A DNA stretch of 64,000 nucleotides, from positions 89,912 to 153,911 of IMG/VR virus record IMGVR_UViG_3300041409_000066; one strand, given 5' to 3'. This DNA comes from a virus. The notes under the pieces were generated by a model that saw only the letters and a program-made list of their open reading frames with translations, was not told the origin of the DNA and searched no databases. The stretch's first letter is position 1. Each line of letters opens with the position of its first letter. Position numbers and translations under genes: made by a program. Below are positions 25,901 to 33,092 of the stretch, piece after piece.

Positions 25901-26466
25901 CCAGTGGCAGCGGTGAACCCGACGTACACGATGTCGGGTGCGGTGCATCCAGTCCAGTCGCCCAGGTCCACGCCGTCGCGGATGCGCTTGACGGTGTAGG
26001 TGTTCGGCGCGGTCTTGGTGAACGTCAGCGAGAAGGCGTGTGCGCCCGTGACATACGAGTTCGGGTGGTACTCAGACTTCTGCGTCGTCTGGCCGCTGGG
26101 GTAGGGGTGCGAGGTCCAGTAGAAGCCGGGGCTGCCAGGGTCGTAGGTAGCCATGCGGAACGCAGAGCCGTAGATGCCATCGGCAGCCAGGGACCCACCG
26201 CCAGTCAGCGACATGCCGCTGCTGGGAACCCCGGAAGCCGGGTCCCAGAGGAACAGCGTGCCGCCGTCAGCCGAACCGTCGTACGTGGTCGTGAAGTTGA
26301 TGGTCAGGCCGTCGAGGATGAGCGACCTAGCCGTGTAGAAGGCCGCCCCGGACTGACTGGCAAGGGCGCTGGTCAGTCGAACGGCTGCTGCCTCGAAGAC
26401 AGCGTTGCCGAAGACAGACCAGCCAGCAGCGTCGGTCTGTGGGTTGCCGAGGAAGGTGGTGGTCAT
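22948..26466 (-). CDS. Large lectin-like adhesin with 20-residue repeats
   Basis: 1172 residues. The N-terminus (residues 1-200; AAFYTARSLILDGLTINFTT, GTLFLWDPASG, AHAFSLTFTKTAPNTYTVKR) resembles an L-type lectin or ConA-like beta-sandwich. Residues 420-640 contain at least eight repeats of about 20 residues, consensus YLGxPxxxxSTSAGRAxxxx, suggesting a regular beta-structure. The C-terminal part has scattered HGVGH and GVGHM motifs of similar spacing. Probably a virion adhesin. The start at 26466 overlaps a 24-residue mini-gene's stop, and the last codons underlie a motif A copy. Confidence 0.75.
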   Translation of the reverse strand: MTTTFLGNPQTDAAGWSVFGNAVFEAAAVRLTSALASQSGAAFYTARSLILDGLTINFTTTYDGSADGGTLFLWDPASGVPSSGMSLTGGGSLAADGIYGSAFRMATYDPGSPGFYWTSHPYPSGQTTQKSEYHPNSYVTGAHAFSLTFTKTAPNTYTVKRIRDGVDLGDWTGCTAPDIVYVGFTAATGGASGNHRVSGVSATGPDVTTVVSGGYGTRAYGAVGYGDSDRTNTDPPPLRTLASTAAGKSTVTFGMSVLSRQGDIVVVPSAPQPQDITLTTPQGPNSLASTPAGAASVSMTMGNRYTVQTRPVGVASPILSLGVTIKPRNQISAGAAGCSKNFLTVILRANSLVIYPSKPPYQSNDVWLATKEGPGAEQGLTLGAVGASTVTMSPGSTTHMAARSDGVAADTFRQTETYAVSSTAAGRATMVDYLGTPIRFTMTSNGIAAYSRNYMATPVRLVINPAGVAGFNRNYLGSPWHVTSTSAGRAGGLAYLSTPQRISFTSAGRAACTKNYLSSPFRVASISAGRATVAAYLGAPFHVTSTAYAQAHVNVYLSSRIYFAGTSPGRAGGSIYMGSPWHVISTSAGRGGGYSYLSGTFLMPNITMRGVAHWSLGPALMFAVPMAGVGHVNDIRTTGTLRIAATSNGVGSMRDNAKLLALVSNGSARGTEMDKPPFAFVVRAGSIWRFQSYYHQYDPRLNPYRKDNEMTGVVIYLSSRVGFANNHPTESHRDGFPPYSGGPSTMAGRSTFTFPYEMVAIANAGCRAFPGYLADGDPALGFPSRPTGPQGVFARQFSPDYMYARTNSFNNGRFTAGAQCYGYLSSKVYLAALAAGRSTVVFLKFGEFEADGIGGFSPTLGAPQRISGVSHGVGGWPTNYLPDRRDMEIRPHGVGHMLGYQHGPVHFEAGLITSHGIGGFSIDPGLLYATSHGVGHMKDIDRPSGVYMKWGSGQFFYEQHFPLIAPLLIPNGSNGMSNVRVEIDHVPIMHHHSNGVGHGSLVPNGIERRASMRADAGSYKHYLPTGHFTDLFGRFDYGVTITAQPVEVVWSPAGVGHMTAHMQVAYILRWMTRGQRFTGDGRDTGGTSGGVGTFDLAGPKALVSISRGRSTERIVMNASARFAANLLPHGLATMIAFTGIPDDRIGNLLRFFFQPMPTGEGQFWPRRTPQPV

Positions 26467-26540
26467 CAGTACGACACCCCTCCCCGCACGAACTGCTTCC
26501 AGAGCCCAGCGACCTGAGCAGTGGACGCGAAGTTAGACAT
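26466..26540 (-). CDS. 24-residue mini-gene
   Basis: MSNFASTAQVAGLWKQFVRG followed by GVSY and a stop. It lies between two virion genes: it begins 2 bases after the upstream TAG, and its TGA overlaps the ATG of the 22948-26466 adhesin (TGATG). That exact fit, and the lack of another use for the gap, suggest it is translated, at least to couple its neighbours. There is no strong Shine-Dalgarno. An amphipathic helical peptide is predicted. Confidence 0.45.
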   Translation of the reverse strand: MSNFASTAQVAGLWKQFVRGGVSY

Positions 26541-26542
26541 GG

Positions 26543-27022
26543 CTAGTGCGGGTCCGGTGGACCGAGGTTCTTGGCCCAGACCTCGAAGATCGGGTCCGAT
26601 GCGAATAGAGATCTCGTGCCTGCTGCACCAACCTTGTTGAACAGTCGAACAGTCACCAGGCCCGCTGTGATGTCGCCAGCGACCAGAGTGAGCATCGGCG
26701 CTGCACCAATGGCTGCAAGCCGGGAGGCTTCGCCATACCAGCCACCAACGCCGTTCGGCTTCTGCACCGCCGTCTTGCTGCTGAACCATGTCACTGCCGC
26801 AGCCGAGACGAGCGTGGCGGCGTCGAGGTTTCCCGAGACGGCTGCATCGCTATGCCACACGGCGTTGATGCCCACTTGGATGACATCTCCCGCCTGGGCT
26901 TCCAAGGTCAGATCGAGCGAGGTATCGAGAGCGGCATAGGAAGTGTTGGACAACGAGAAGTTGCCCGAGGATCGGGTAGCGAACTTGAAGTTGCGCGAGC
27001 GCATGTGCCGGGGGTAGCCCAT
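26543..27022 (-). CDS. Virion surface protein, beta-rich
   Basis: 159 residues, not recognised. The layout is a basic N-terminus (MGYPRHMRSRNFKFATRSSG) followed by alternating strands (LDLTLEAQAGDVIQVGINAV, ITAGLVTVRLFNK), consistent with a jelly-roll or TNF/C1q-like fold as in the neighbour 27022-27762. The TGATG junction with that gene shows co-translation. Probably a fibre or receptor-binding protein in the 22948-32455 block. Confidence 0.62.
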   Translation of the reverse strand: MGYPRHMRSRNFKFATRSSGNFSLSNTSYAALDTSLDLTLEAQAGDVIQVGINAVWHSDAAVSGNLDAATLVSAAAVTWFSSKTAVQKPNGVGGWYGEASRLAAIGAAPMLTLVAGDITAGLVTVRLFNKVGAAGTRSLFASDPIFEVWAKNLGPPDPH

Positions 27023-27762
27023 CAGACACCTACCAGTCGGCCAGCGAAGCGCCGAGCGCCGATGGTGACGCCGCTGCTGGTGTCAACGTAGGTGAAGAAG
27101 CGCATCTGGTCCCCTGCAACACACTTGCCCATCCGGCGAAAGGTCAGCGTGGCTCGGTTGGTCGATGCACCTGAGGCGATGGTGCGCCAGTGGAAGTTGG
27201 CGCTGTCTACGTTGGCCGAGTCGATACCTACGCCGATGTTGACGCTCGTGATCGTGTTGTCCGCGTTCGGACGCCACGACCCCTCGAACTCGTAGAGGCC
27301 GGTCTGCGGGACAGTGTAAATGCCCGTCGTCGGGTTGTAAGCGTTGCTCGGATCAGTGACCTCGTTGTCGCAGATCACGGTGTTGAACGCCTGTCCAGTC
27401 ACACCGACAGTGCCAACCCCGGTGGCCTCGAAGTACGTGGTCTGCGCTACCGGCAGCAGGTCAAGGGTGGTCGGGCCATGCACCCAGGGCACGTCCTGGT
27501 TGTGCTGGCGCTTCGTCGTCCCCTCTTGCTCCCGAAGGATCGTCGCCGTGACAGCACCAGGCGTGTGGGCGGTGATGTACGCGATCTCCGGCTCACCGTA
27601 AAGGCCATCCGGGTCGAAGGTGATCGGGAAGTGCTGAGTGCTTCCGATGCCCACCACCGCGACCAGCGCGTTGGACTGGAAGGTGGTGGCCGTTGCCGTG
27701 AGCGGGTTGTCTTCGACCAACCCACCGATGAAGTTCTGACGGACCCGCAGTTCGTTCGCCAT
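27022..27762 (-). CDS. Fibre protein with C1q/TNF-like C-terminal domain
   Basis: 246 residues. Residues 1-105 (RVRQNFIGGLVEDNPLTATA, YITAHTPGAVTATILREQEG) resemble attachment segments of phage fibres. Residues 110-246 (NPTTGIYTVPQTGLYEFEGSW and SGVTIGARRFAGRLVGV) match the C1q-like jelly-roll used as a trimeric tip in phage fibres. It is coupled by a TGATG-type overlap to 27762-28112. Probably a receptor-binding fibre. Confidence 0.75.
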   Translation of the reverse strand: MANELRVRQNFIGGLVEDNPLTATATTFQSNALVAVVGIGSTQHFPITFDPDGLYGEPEIAYITAHTPGAVTATILREQEGTTKRQHNQDVPWVHGPTTLDLLPVAQTTYFEATGVGTVGVTGQAFNTVICDNEVTDPSNAYNPTTGIYTVPQTGLYEFEGSWRPNADNTITSVNIGVGIDSANVDSANFHWRTIASGASTNRATLTFRRMGKCVAGDQMRFFTYVDTSSGVTIGARRFAGRLVGV

Positions 27763-28112
27763 CAGGCAGGCACCATCCCTCGGTTGCTGGTGCCGTGGAC
27801 CTGCGTCGAACCTCCGGCGAGGGAGTACGCCACGGTGAAGTAGAGGTAGGGGTCGGTGGCGTCTCGGATGAAGGAGTAGGTCCCGCCGACAGCACTCGTC
27901 GTGGTGGCGACCTTGCGAGCATCTACCTGCCGATAGAGGTCCACGGTGGCTCCCACGACGGGCGCTCCGTTGGTGTCGTAGACGTGCCCGGAGATCGCCT
28001 TGGTCGCTCCGCTAATGGTCGTCCCGTAGTCGCCGCCGAGAACGGTGACGGCCTGGTTCCTGACCTGACGAGAAGCCAGAACCTGCGAGGCAGCGAGGAC
28101 GAGGGCAGCCAT
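27762..28112 (-). CDS. CarboxypepD_reg-like Ig-fold protein, second of a duplicated pair
   Basis: 116 residues from ATG 28112 (TAATG overlap with the fibre stop). KAISGHVYDTNGAPVVGATVD with LYRQ and VGGTYSFIRD are hallmarks of the carboxypeptidase-regulatory/Ig-like domain used to decorate virions. It is related to 29113-29505 (same fold signature, and both end in Q(I/V)HG(T/V)S(N/D)RG(M/L)VP). Each follows a paralogous fibre gene, so the fibre-plus-Ig pair is duplicated. Confidence 0.72.
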   Translation of the reverse strand: MAALVLAASQVLASRQVRNQAVTVLGGDYGTTISGATKAISGHVYDTNGAPVVGATVDLYRQVDARKVATTTSAVGGTYSFIRDATDPYLYFTVAYSLAGGSTQVHGTSNRGMVPA

Positions 28113-29116
28113 TACTCGTACCTCATCAGCAGACCACCAGTGGTCGAGCCGTTGTTCGTCGTGAAGTACGAGGTGTTGGGTGCTCCACCGACCTGGCAGC
28201 ACGACAGGTAGGTGTGCTGTGCGCCGTACATCGGAACCGAGATCGTCTGCCCAGCAGTGAAGTCACCGTTCCAGCAGGCCAGCAGTCCGAGCATCGGACC
28301 TTCGACCCCCGCGCCGGTCTGCACTGGGATCTGGTAGGTGATGACGTTGGCTCCGACGACACCCGAGCCCGACATGGATCCGGGGTAAGCGCCAGGGATG
28401 AAGCCGTCAGCGTTGTGGACCTGACTGGTGGTGAACGACAGGATCTGGAAGCCCGACTGCTGACCCTGCGACGAGGCGTAGATGCCGTACCAACTGCCGA
28501 AGGCGAAGACCACCCCGTCGCCGTTGTAGGTGCCGTCCAAGTTGCGGGTGCGCTCGATGGAGAAGACGGCAGGCACGGGGATGCGTGTCGCGCTGCCGGA
28601 GAGGTTGCTGGTGGCGATGGCTACGTCAATGCCGAGGGCGGCGTTGATGCTCGACCCGTCACCGCAGAAGTAGGAGTGCGTGTCGGTGCGAGAGACACCG
28701 CTGTCGGTAATGCCGCTGCCGGTTGCGGAGATGGCAAGCATCGAGCGACGGGTGCCGACGAGCCCGGTCAGCGTTCCAGCACCGTTGGTGCCAGTGCCGA
28801 CCGTGATCCACATGGTCTGGCCCCACACGCCAGCGCGGGTGCCGAGGCCACCCACCATGTAGCCGTACTCGACCTTGATGAAGACCGGGCGACTGGCCTG
28901 CAAGGCATCCGAGAAGCGATAGATCTCGTAGCCGATGCTGGGGGTCGAGACGGTAGGGAACGAGGTCAGTGCGAGCGTGGCCCAGTTGATCTGACCCGTG
29001 TCGGCGGTCTGGACCAGACCAACGGCCTGCAAGCCCGCTGCGATGCTTGCGCCCCAGGCGCGGTAGGCCGCGTCAGTGGTGACATCCCACGAGACGACGG
29101 ATGCAGATGTGGTCAT
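28112..29116 (-). CDS. Virion surface protein, paralogue 3 of a triplicated family
   Basis: 334 residues. It shares with 29505-30449 and 30450-31400 an N-terminal block (AYRAWGASIAAGLQAVGLVQ, TADTGQINW, GYEIYRFSDALQASRPVFIK) and a middle ERTRN-D-G-T-NGDGVVF motif. The rest is beta-rich. No enzyme motif is seen, so this is most likely an adhesin or fibre head. The C-terminal 100 residues are the least alike among the three, as expected for receptor-contacting parts. Confidence 0.72.
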   Translation of the reverse strand: MTTSASVVSWDVTTDAAYRAWGASIAAGLQAVGLVQTADTGQINWATLALTSFPTVSTPSIGYEIYRFSDALQASRPVFIKVEYGYMVGGLGTRAGVWGQTMWITVGTGTNGAGTLTGLVGTRRSMLAISATGSGITDSGVSRTDTHSYFCGDGSSINAALGIDVAIATSNLSGSATRIPVPAVFSIERTRNLDGTYNGDGVVFAFGSWYGIYASSQGQQSGFQILSFTTSQVHNADGFIPGAYPGSMSGSGVVGANVITYQIPVQTGAGVEGPMLGLLACWNGDFTAGQTISVPMYGAQHTYLSCCQVGGAPNTSYFTTNNGSTTGGLLMRYE

Positions 29117-29505
29117 GAAGGCACCAGTCCTCGGTCACTGACCCCGTGGATCTGGGGGTTGGTCGCTGTGGTGTACGAGATGATGTAGTAGGCCAGCGAG
29201 TCGAGAGAGTCTCGCGGGAAGATGTAGTGGCCGTTGATGTCGGCGGTGGTCTGGGCCACCACCTTGTCGTCGTACTGGCGCACCAACTTCACGATGGAGT
29301 TCGGCACGACGACGCCTGCGATGCCATAGATGGTCCCAGCGATGGTCTTGCTGCCGACGTAGATCGGCAGGTCACCTGGGTTCACAGCAGCCAGGTTCGG
29401 ACGCGGCGACGTGACTGTGCGGCTCTTGCTGGTGAGCGGCGTGGGCGACAACGTGACCGTGCGCGTCCGGGTAGCAAGCGGCGTCTGCTGGGTGTTGTAC
29501 GCCAT
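29113..29505 (-). CDS. CarboxypepD_reg-like Ig-fold protein, first of a duplicated pair
   Basis: 130 residues. It has a Thr/Arg-rich N-terminus (TRTRTVTLSPTPLTSKSRTV), then a regulatory Ig-like domain (KTIAGTIYGIAGVVVPNSIV, INGHYIFPRD). TGATG coupling to the fibre paralogue before it and ATGA overlap with the next fibre paralogue place it inside the duplicated module. Related to 27762-28112. Confidence 0.7.
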   Translation of the reverse strand: MAYNTQQTPLATRTRTVTLSPTPLTSKSRTVTSPRPNLAAVNPGDLPIYVGSKTIAGTIYGIAGVVVPNSIVKLVRQYDDKVVAQTTADINGHYIFPRDSLDSLAYYIISYTTATNPQIHGVSDRGLVPS

Positions 29506-30449
29506 CACTCGAACCTCATCAGCAGACTGCACCAGTTACGAGCACCAGAGTTGTTCTCGGTGGAGGTTCCTGGCATCGAGCCACACACACCAGGGAGGGC
29601 GAGGTAGGTGCGAGCAGCGCCGTTCACGACAAGGGAGACGGTCTGGTAGTTGTTGATCCCGCCCTGCCAGCCCAGCACGGTGCAAGCCTGGGCTTCGGGC
29701 TTGGGCATGGCGACGAGGAACGGATAAGCAACGATGGTCGTGCCATCGACGCTGGGTGCGTTGTAGTCGTTCGAGGGGTACGCGATGGGCCAGTAGAAGT
29801 TGTTGCCTACCACCGCGTTGTTGATGAACGAGATGTAGTTGTAGGTGCTGAAATAGACGCCATCCTGGCGGCTCGCCAGGTGCATCCCGAAGACCACACC
29901 GTCCCCGTTAGGCGTGTTGTCTGCGTTGCGAGTCCGCTCGACAAACCAGAACAACACGCCGGGGTTGGCGTTGGGGTTGATGTTCGTGTAGGGCGGCAGC
30001 GCGATGGCGATGCTCGACCCGTCACCAAAGAAGTAAGCAGGCTGGGCGTAGGGGGAGTTGTTGGGGTTGCCCAGTGCCGACGACAGCGAAGCCATGTCTG
30101 AACGGGCAGTCAACTGCAACCCAGTGAGGTTTCCAGCGCCGTCCGTGCCGGTGCCGACGAACAGAGCGAAGCGAGGATAGGTCGTCCCGTTGTTCGTGGT
30201 GCCGTAGATGACCTTGATGAAGATGGGCCGGGTGGCTTGCAGGGTGTCGTTGAAGCGCCAGATCTCGTAGCCGAAGGTCTGGGCACTCGAAGTCGCCGTG
30301 ACCGTCGTGGTCGTCCAGTTGATCTGGCCGGTGTCTGCGGTCTGAACAAGGCCGATGCTCGACAGCGCCTGGGAGATCGCAGAGCCCCACGCCTTGATGA
30401 GCGCGTTGCTCGCGTTGCTCAACCGGATTGTCGTAGCGATGGCGGTCAT
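29505..30449 (-). CDS. Virion surface protein, paralogue 2 of a triplicated family
   Basis: 314 residues. It shares ALIKAWGSAISQALSSIGLV, QTADTGQINW and GYEIWRFNDTLQATRPIFIK with its two neighbours. The FVERTRNADNTPNGDGVVF block in the middle is also conserved. The ATG at 30449 directly follows the TAG of the preceding paralogue. Function inferred as a fibre or adhesin from position among fibre genes. Confidence 0.72.
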   Translation of the reverse strand: MTAIATTIRLSNASNALIKAWGSAISQALSSIGLVQTADTGQINWTTTTVTATSSAQTFGYEIWRFNDTLQATRPIFIKVIYGTTNNGTTYPRFALFVGTGTDGAGNLTGLQLTARSDMASLSSALGNPNNSPYAQPAYFFGDGSSIAIALPPYTNINPNANPGVLFWFVERTRNADNTPNGDGVVFGMHLASRQDGVYFSTYNYISFINNAVVGNNFYWPIAYPSNDYNAPSVDGTTIVAYPFLVAMPKPEAQACTVLGWQGGINNYQTVSLVVNGAARTYLALPGVCGSMPGTSTENNSGARNWCSLLMRFE

Positions 30450-31400
30450 CTACTCCCACCTCAACAGGGCACAGTGGTTCGTCAGCCCGGTGGGCGTGAA
30501 CTTGATCGGGATGTACGTGTGCGCTGACCCCAGCACGGTGGTGCTTATCGGAACTGCCTGGGTGAAGTCAGCATTGAAACCGACGAGCATCGCGTGAACG
30601 AAGGTCTGCTTCCCTGCCTGCACCAGCATGGGGAAGACCGTGATGTCCGCGCCATCGACTGCGTTTCCCCAGTCGTGCCCAGGTGCGAGGGCTACCGAGT
30701 AGCGGGTGCGCTCATAGGCCACCTGCCGGTCGAAGATGAGGTAGTTCTCGCACCAGACCGTGGTGGGCTGACTGCTGGTGCTGCCGAACTGCGCGTCCGC
30801 ACGCGATGCGTTGAAATAGCCCTGGGTGTATCCGACATCGCCTCCGTACGACGTGCGCCACATCACGAGGCCATCCCCGTTGATGGTGCCGTCAGCGTTG
30901 CGAGTGCGGTCGATCACAAAGAAGATCTGTGGTGCGCTGTTGCTACCGGACCCACCGTTGGCGTAGCCGAGCAGCATCATCGCGTAGGTGCCATCGCCTG
31001 CCCAGATCGAGGGCTGCACAGTGGAGGTGATGAAGCCCGCGTACAGGGCTCGGCGCGTCGTGAGCAGCCCGGTGATGTTCCCCGCGCCGTCTGTGGCGGT
31101 GCCTGCGGTGAACCACATGATCGGACAGTTCGCGCCGATGTACGACGAGCCCGAGCCGTACTCCACCTTGATGAAGACCGGCTTCGTTGCCTGCAACGAG
31201 TCGTTCATCCGCCAGATCTCGTAGCCGTTGTTGGAGTTGCTACCCCCGGTGTACGAAATCGTCGTCGCGTCGATCTGACCTGTGTCTCCGGTCTTCACCA
31301 ACCCGATAGAGGAGAAGGCAGCAGACATGGCTGCAACCCACGCACGGAGAGCCGCCGTGGATGTGATGTTCAGGTTGATCGACTGCGCGACGGTGGTCAT
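30450..31400 (-). CDS. Virion surface protein, paralogue 1 of a triplicated family
   Basis: 316 residues. The same family signature is present (AALRAWVAAMSAAFSSIGLV, KTGDTGQIDATT, GYEIWRMNDSLQATKPVFIK, IDRTRNADGTINGDGLVMW). Unlike the other two it has no Ig-domain gene behind it: 29505 follows directly. It ends in HCALLRWE, close to the CSLLMRFE and GLLMRYE ends of its paralogues, so the very C-terminus is also conserved. Confidence 0.72.
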   Translation of the reverse strand: MTTVAQSINLNITSTAALRAWVAAMSAAFSSIGLVKTGDTGQIDATTISYTGGSNSNNGYEIWRMNDSLQATKPVFIKVEYGSGSSYIGANCPIMWFTAGTATDGAGNITGLLTTRRALYAGFITSTVQPSIWAGDGTYAMMLLGYANGGSGSNSAPQIFFVIDRTRNADGTINGDGLVMWRTSYGGDVGYTQGYFNASRADAQFGSTSSQPTTVWCENYLIFDRQVAYERTRYSVALAPGHDWGNAVDGADITVFPMLVQAGKQTFVHAMLVGFNADFTQAVPISTTVLGSAHTYIPIKFTPTGLTNHCALLRWE

Positions 31401-31403
31401 GGA

Positions 31404-31715
31404 CTAGGCCAGATCCCCGGCAACCTCGGTGATGAGGGCGGCGTTGTCGGCGTCGTCGTGGTTCGGGATGCAGACCCGGCCCTTGGACGACTCCATGATG
31501 AGGACGGCGGGGTGCTTGGTGATGCTGACGACACCACCGGCCTCGTCCTCGGAGACGTTCTGCTCGATCAGCGCGGTCACGCCGTCCTTGGTCAGCACAG
31601 CGAGCACCTTGTGCGGGTAGTTCTCGGACAGACCGAGGTCGTCAGAGAGCGTCTGGAACTCGGTGGTCTTCTGCTCCTTGAAGCCGAGGGTCTTGAGGGT
31701 GTCAACGGCGGTCAT
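31404..31715 (-). CDS. Hypothetical protein
   Basis: 103 residues, acidic, mixed alpha/beta (TLKTLGFKEQKTTEFQTLSD, VLIMESSKGRVCIP). Not recognised. Good Shine-Dalgarno (GGAGGAAACGC) before the ATG at 31715, which overlaps the previous stop (ATGA). It lies between the fibre block and small tail proteins, so a small virion or assembly protein is the default guess. Confidence 0.6.
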   Translation of the reverse strand: MTAVDTLKTLGFKEQKTTEFQTLSDDLGLSENYPHKVLAVLTKDGVTALIEQNVSEDEAGGVVSITKHPAVLIMESSKGRVCIPNHDDADNAALITEVAGDLA

Positions 31716-32026
31716 GCGTTTCCTCCTGTGGGTGCTGCTGCGGGGTCTGCTGGCGGTGTGATGGACAGTGCTGCGGTCGTCACCATCTCGGTGACCAGAC
31801 CGGCGACGTACGTCTCGCTGGGCATTGGCATCTCGTCGGTCGGGACGAACTGACGACTGATGCTGTGAGCGTTCTCCGGGTTCTCCTCGGTCGGGTCAGG
31901 AACCGTGAGCAGCCAGGTCCAAGCGTTGACCTCGGCGTCGTACGAGCCGGTGACCTCTGCATCAGCAGGGGCTTCCGCCTTGATGGCGTCGATGACAGCC
32001 TGGGTCGTCGCGTCGGTGTCTGCCAT
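31712..32026 (-). CDS. Hypothetical acidic protein
   Basis: 104 residues with an acidic N-terminus (MADTDATTQAVIDAIKAEAP), a central beta part (YDAEVNAWTWLLTVPDP), and an Ala/Pro-rich end. The start directly abuts the stop of 32027-32455 and its own stop overlaps the next ATG, placing it in the same transcript as the fibre block. No family recognised. Confidence 0.58.
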   Translation of the reverse strand: MADTDATTQAVIDAIKAEAPADAEVTGSYDAEVNAWTWLLTVPDPTEENPENAHSISRQFVPTDEMPMPSETYVAGLVTEMVTTAALSITPPADPAAAPTGGNA

Positions 32027-32455
32027 CTACAACTCCGTGATGGTGAGGGCGCCCACGGCGTACGTCGCGGTGTCGCCGGTCTGGATGACCTTGGAGGCCG
32101 TGAGGTCGGCGCCGTAGAGGATCGAGCCGCCCGTGCTGGCGTCCACGAGGTACGCCGAGAGGATCGTTCCCCAGGCAGCGGTCGCGGTCGGAAACGTGAA
32201 GACCGTGCCGTTGCTCTTGGTCGCCGGGTTGCTGCCCGATGCTGCTGGGAAGTTGGTGAGGTTCGCGGTGATGGCGACACGTGCGTACGCCGTGCCGGTG
32301 ACCGACACCTCGTTCATGACAGAGCCAGTGGCCGAGGTCGAGAACGATGAGGTGGACAGCGCCAGGTACAGCGTTGCCGGTGGTGTGAAGGTGATCGCGG
32401 ACAACGCCAGATCGAGCATCGCTCGCTCGAAGTACGCGCTCTTGTTACCGGCCAT
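32027..32455 (-). CDS. Small tail-fibre-region protein of a common phage family
   Basis: 142 residues. The opening NKSAYFERAMLDLALSAITF with PPATLYLALSTSS and a later VSVTGTAYARVAI is a pattern I recognise from small beta-rich phage proteins that sit beside fibre genes. It has no assigned function I can name. Strong Shine-Dalgarno AGGAG precedes the ATG at 32455. Probably virion-associated. Confidence 0.65.
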   Translation of the reverse strand: MAGNKSAYFERAMLDLALSAITFTPPATLYLALSTSSFSTSATGSVMNEVSVTGTAYARVAITANLTNFPAASGSNPATKSNGTVFTFPTATAAWGTILSAYLVDASTGGSILYGADLTASKVIQTGDTATYAVGALTITEL

Positions 32456-32465
32456 TCTCGTTCTC

Positions 32466-33092
32466 CTATTCCGTCCGAACCCAGGTGAGGGTAACGGTGA
32501 TGACGCCCCCGTTGACGGCTGTCACGGAGATCGGGATGGAGGCACTTGGGGTGCTCTCCTGGCTTGCTCCCTCCGGGATTGGAGCGAGCGGACCGGACAG
32601 CAAGATGGGCGCTGTCAGGTAGTCGAGGATGATGCCCATGCCCGGCCCCGGCGGGGTCGAGATGGCACGCGCAACGTCGCTGTCGCGCTCGGCATCAGTG
32701 CCGTAGAGCCTTGTCCTGCAAGGGCTCGTGGACTCGATGTGCAGGATGCGGAAGCCCTTGGCGAGAGTGATGTGGCCCTTCTCGACCGAGCCCGCCGTCA
32801 TGTCCTGCGTGATGTACGAGGTCGTCTGTCGGCCCTGCAACCCACCGCCGTCGCCCGGCTTGAAGTTGCCGACGACGAGAGCGAAGGTCCACCCGCCGTA
32901 CTGGCGGTCCACGTACCAGAACTCACCGACCTTGGGCACCTCGCCCTTGGCCCGCAGCACATCGGTGCGCACCTCCACGATGCGACCGAAGTCGTCACGG
33001 CAGATCGCGATGGACTTGCGGGAGTCCACCGTCTCGATGCGGACGCGCTTGTGCTCGAAGCCTCGACTGACGATGCCCTGGCCGGTCTTCAT
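32466..33092 (-). CDS. Probable baseplate spike/hub accessory (OB-like start)
   Basis: 208 residues. The N-terminus (RGFEHKRVRIETVDSRKSIA, VGEFWYVDRQYGGWTFALVV) has the alternating strand pattern of an OB-like barrel. The C-terminus ends in ISVTAVNGGVITVTLTWVRT. It directly follows the hub/lysin gene (TGATG), the place where spike or puncturing proteins lie in contractile tails. No His-rich or metal-binding tip is seen. The role is inferred from position. Confidence 0.5.
   Translation of the reverse strand: MKTGQGIVSRGFEHKRVRIETVDSRKSIAICRDDFGRIVEVRTDVLRAKGEVPKVGEFWYVDRQYGGWTFALVVGNFKPGDGGGLQGRQTTSYITQDMTAGSVEKGHITLAKGFRILHIESTSPCRTRLYGTDAERDSDVARAISTPPGPGMGIILDYLTAPILLSGPLAPIPEGASQESTPSASIPISVTAVNGGVITVTLTWVRTE

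Noticed and set aside
26541-26789. Longer leftward extension of the 24-residue mini-gene
   Set aside because: It would run through the well-supported 26543-27022 gene in another frame; the ATG at 26540 fits the gene packing better.
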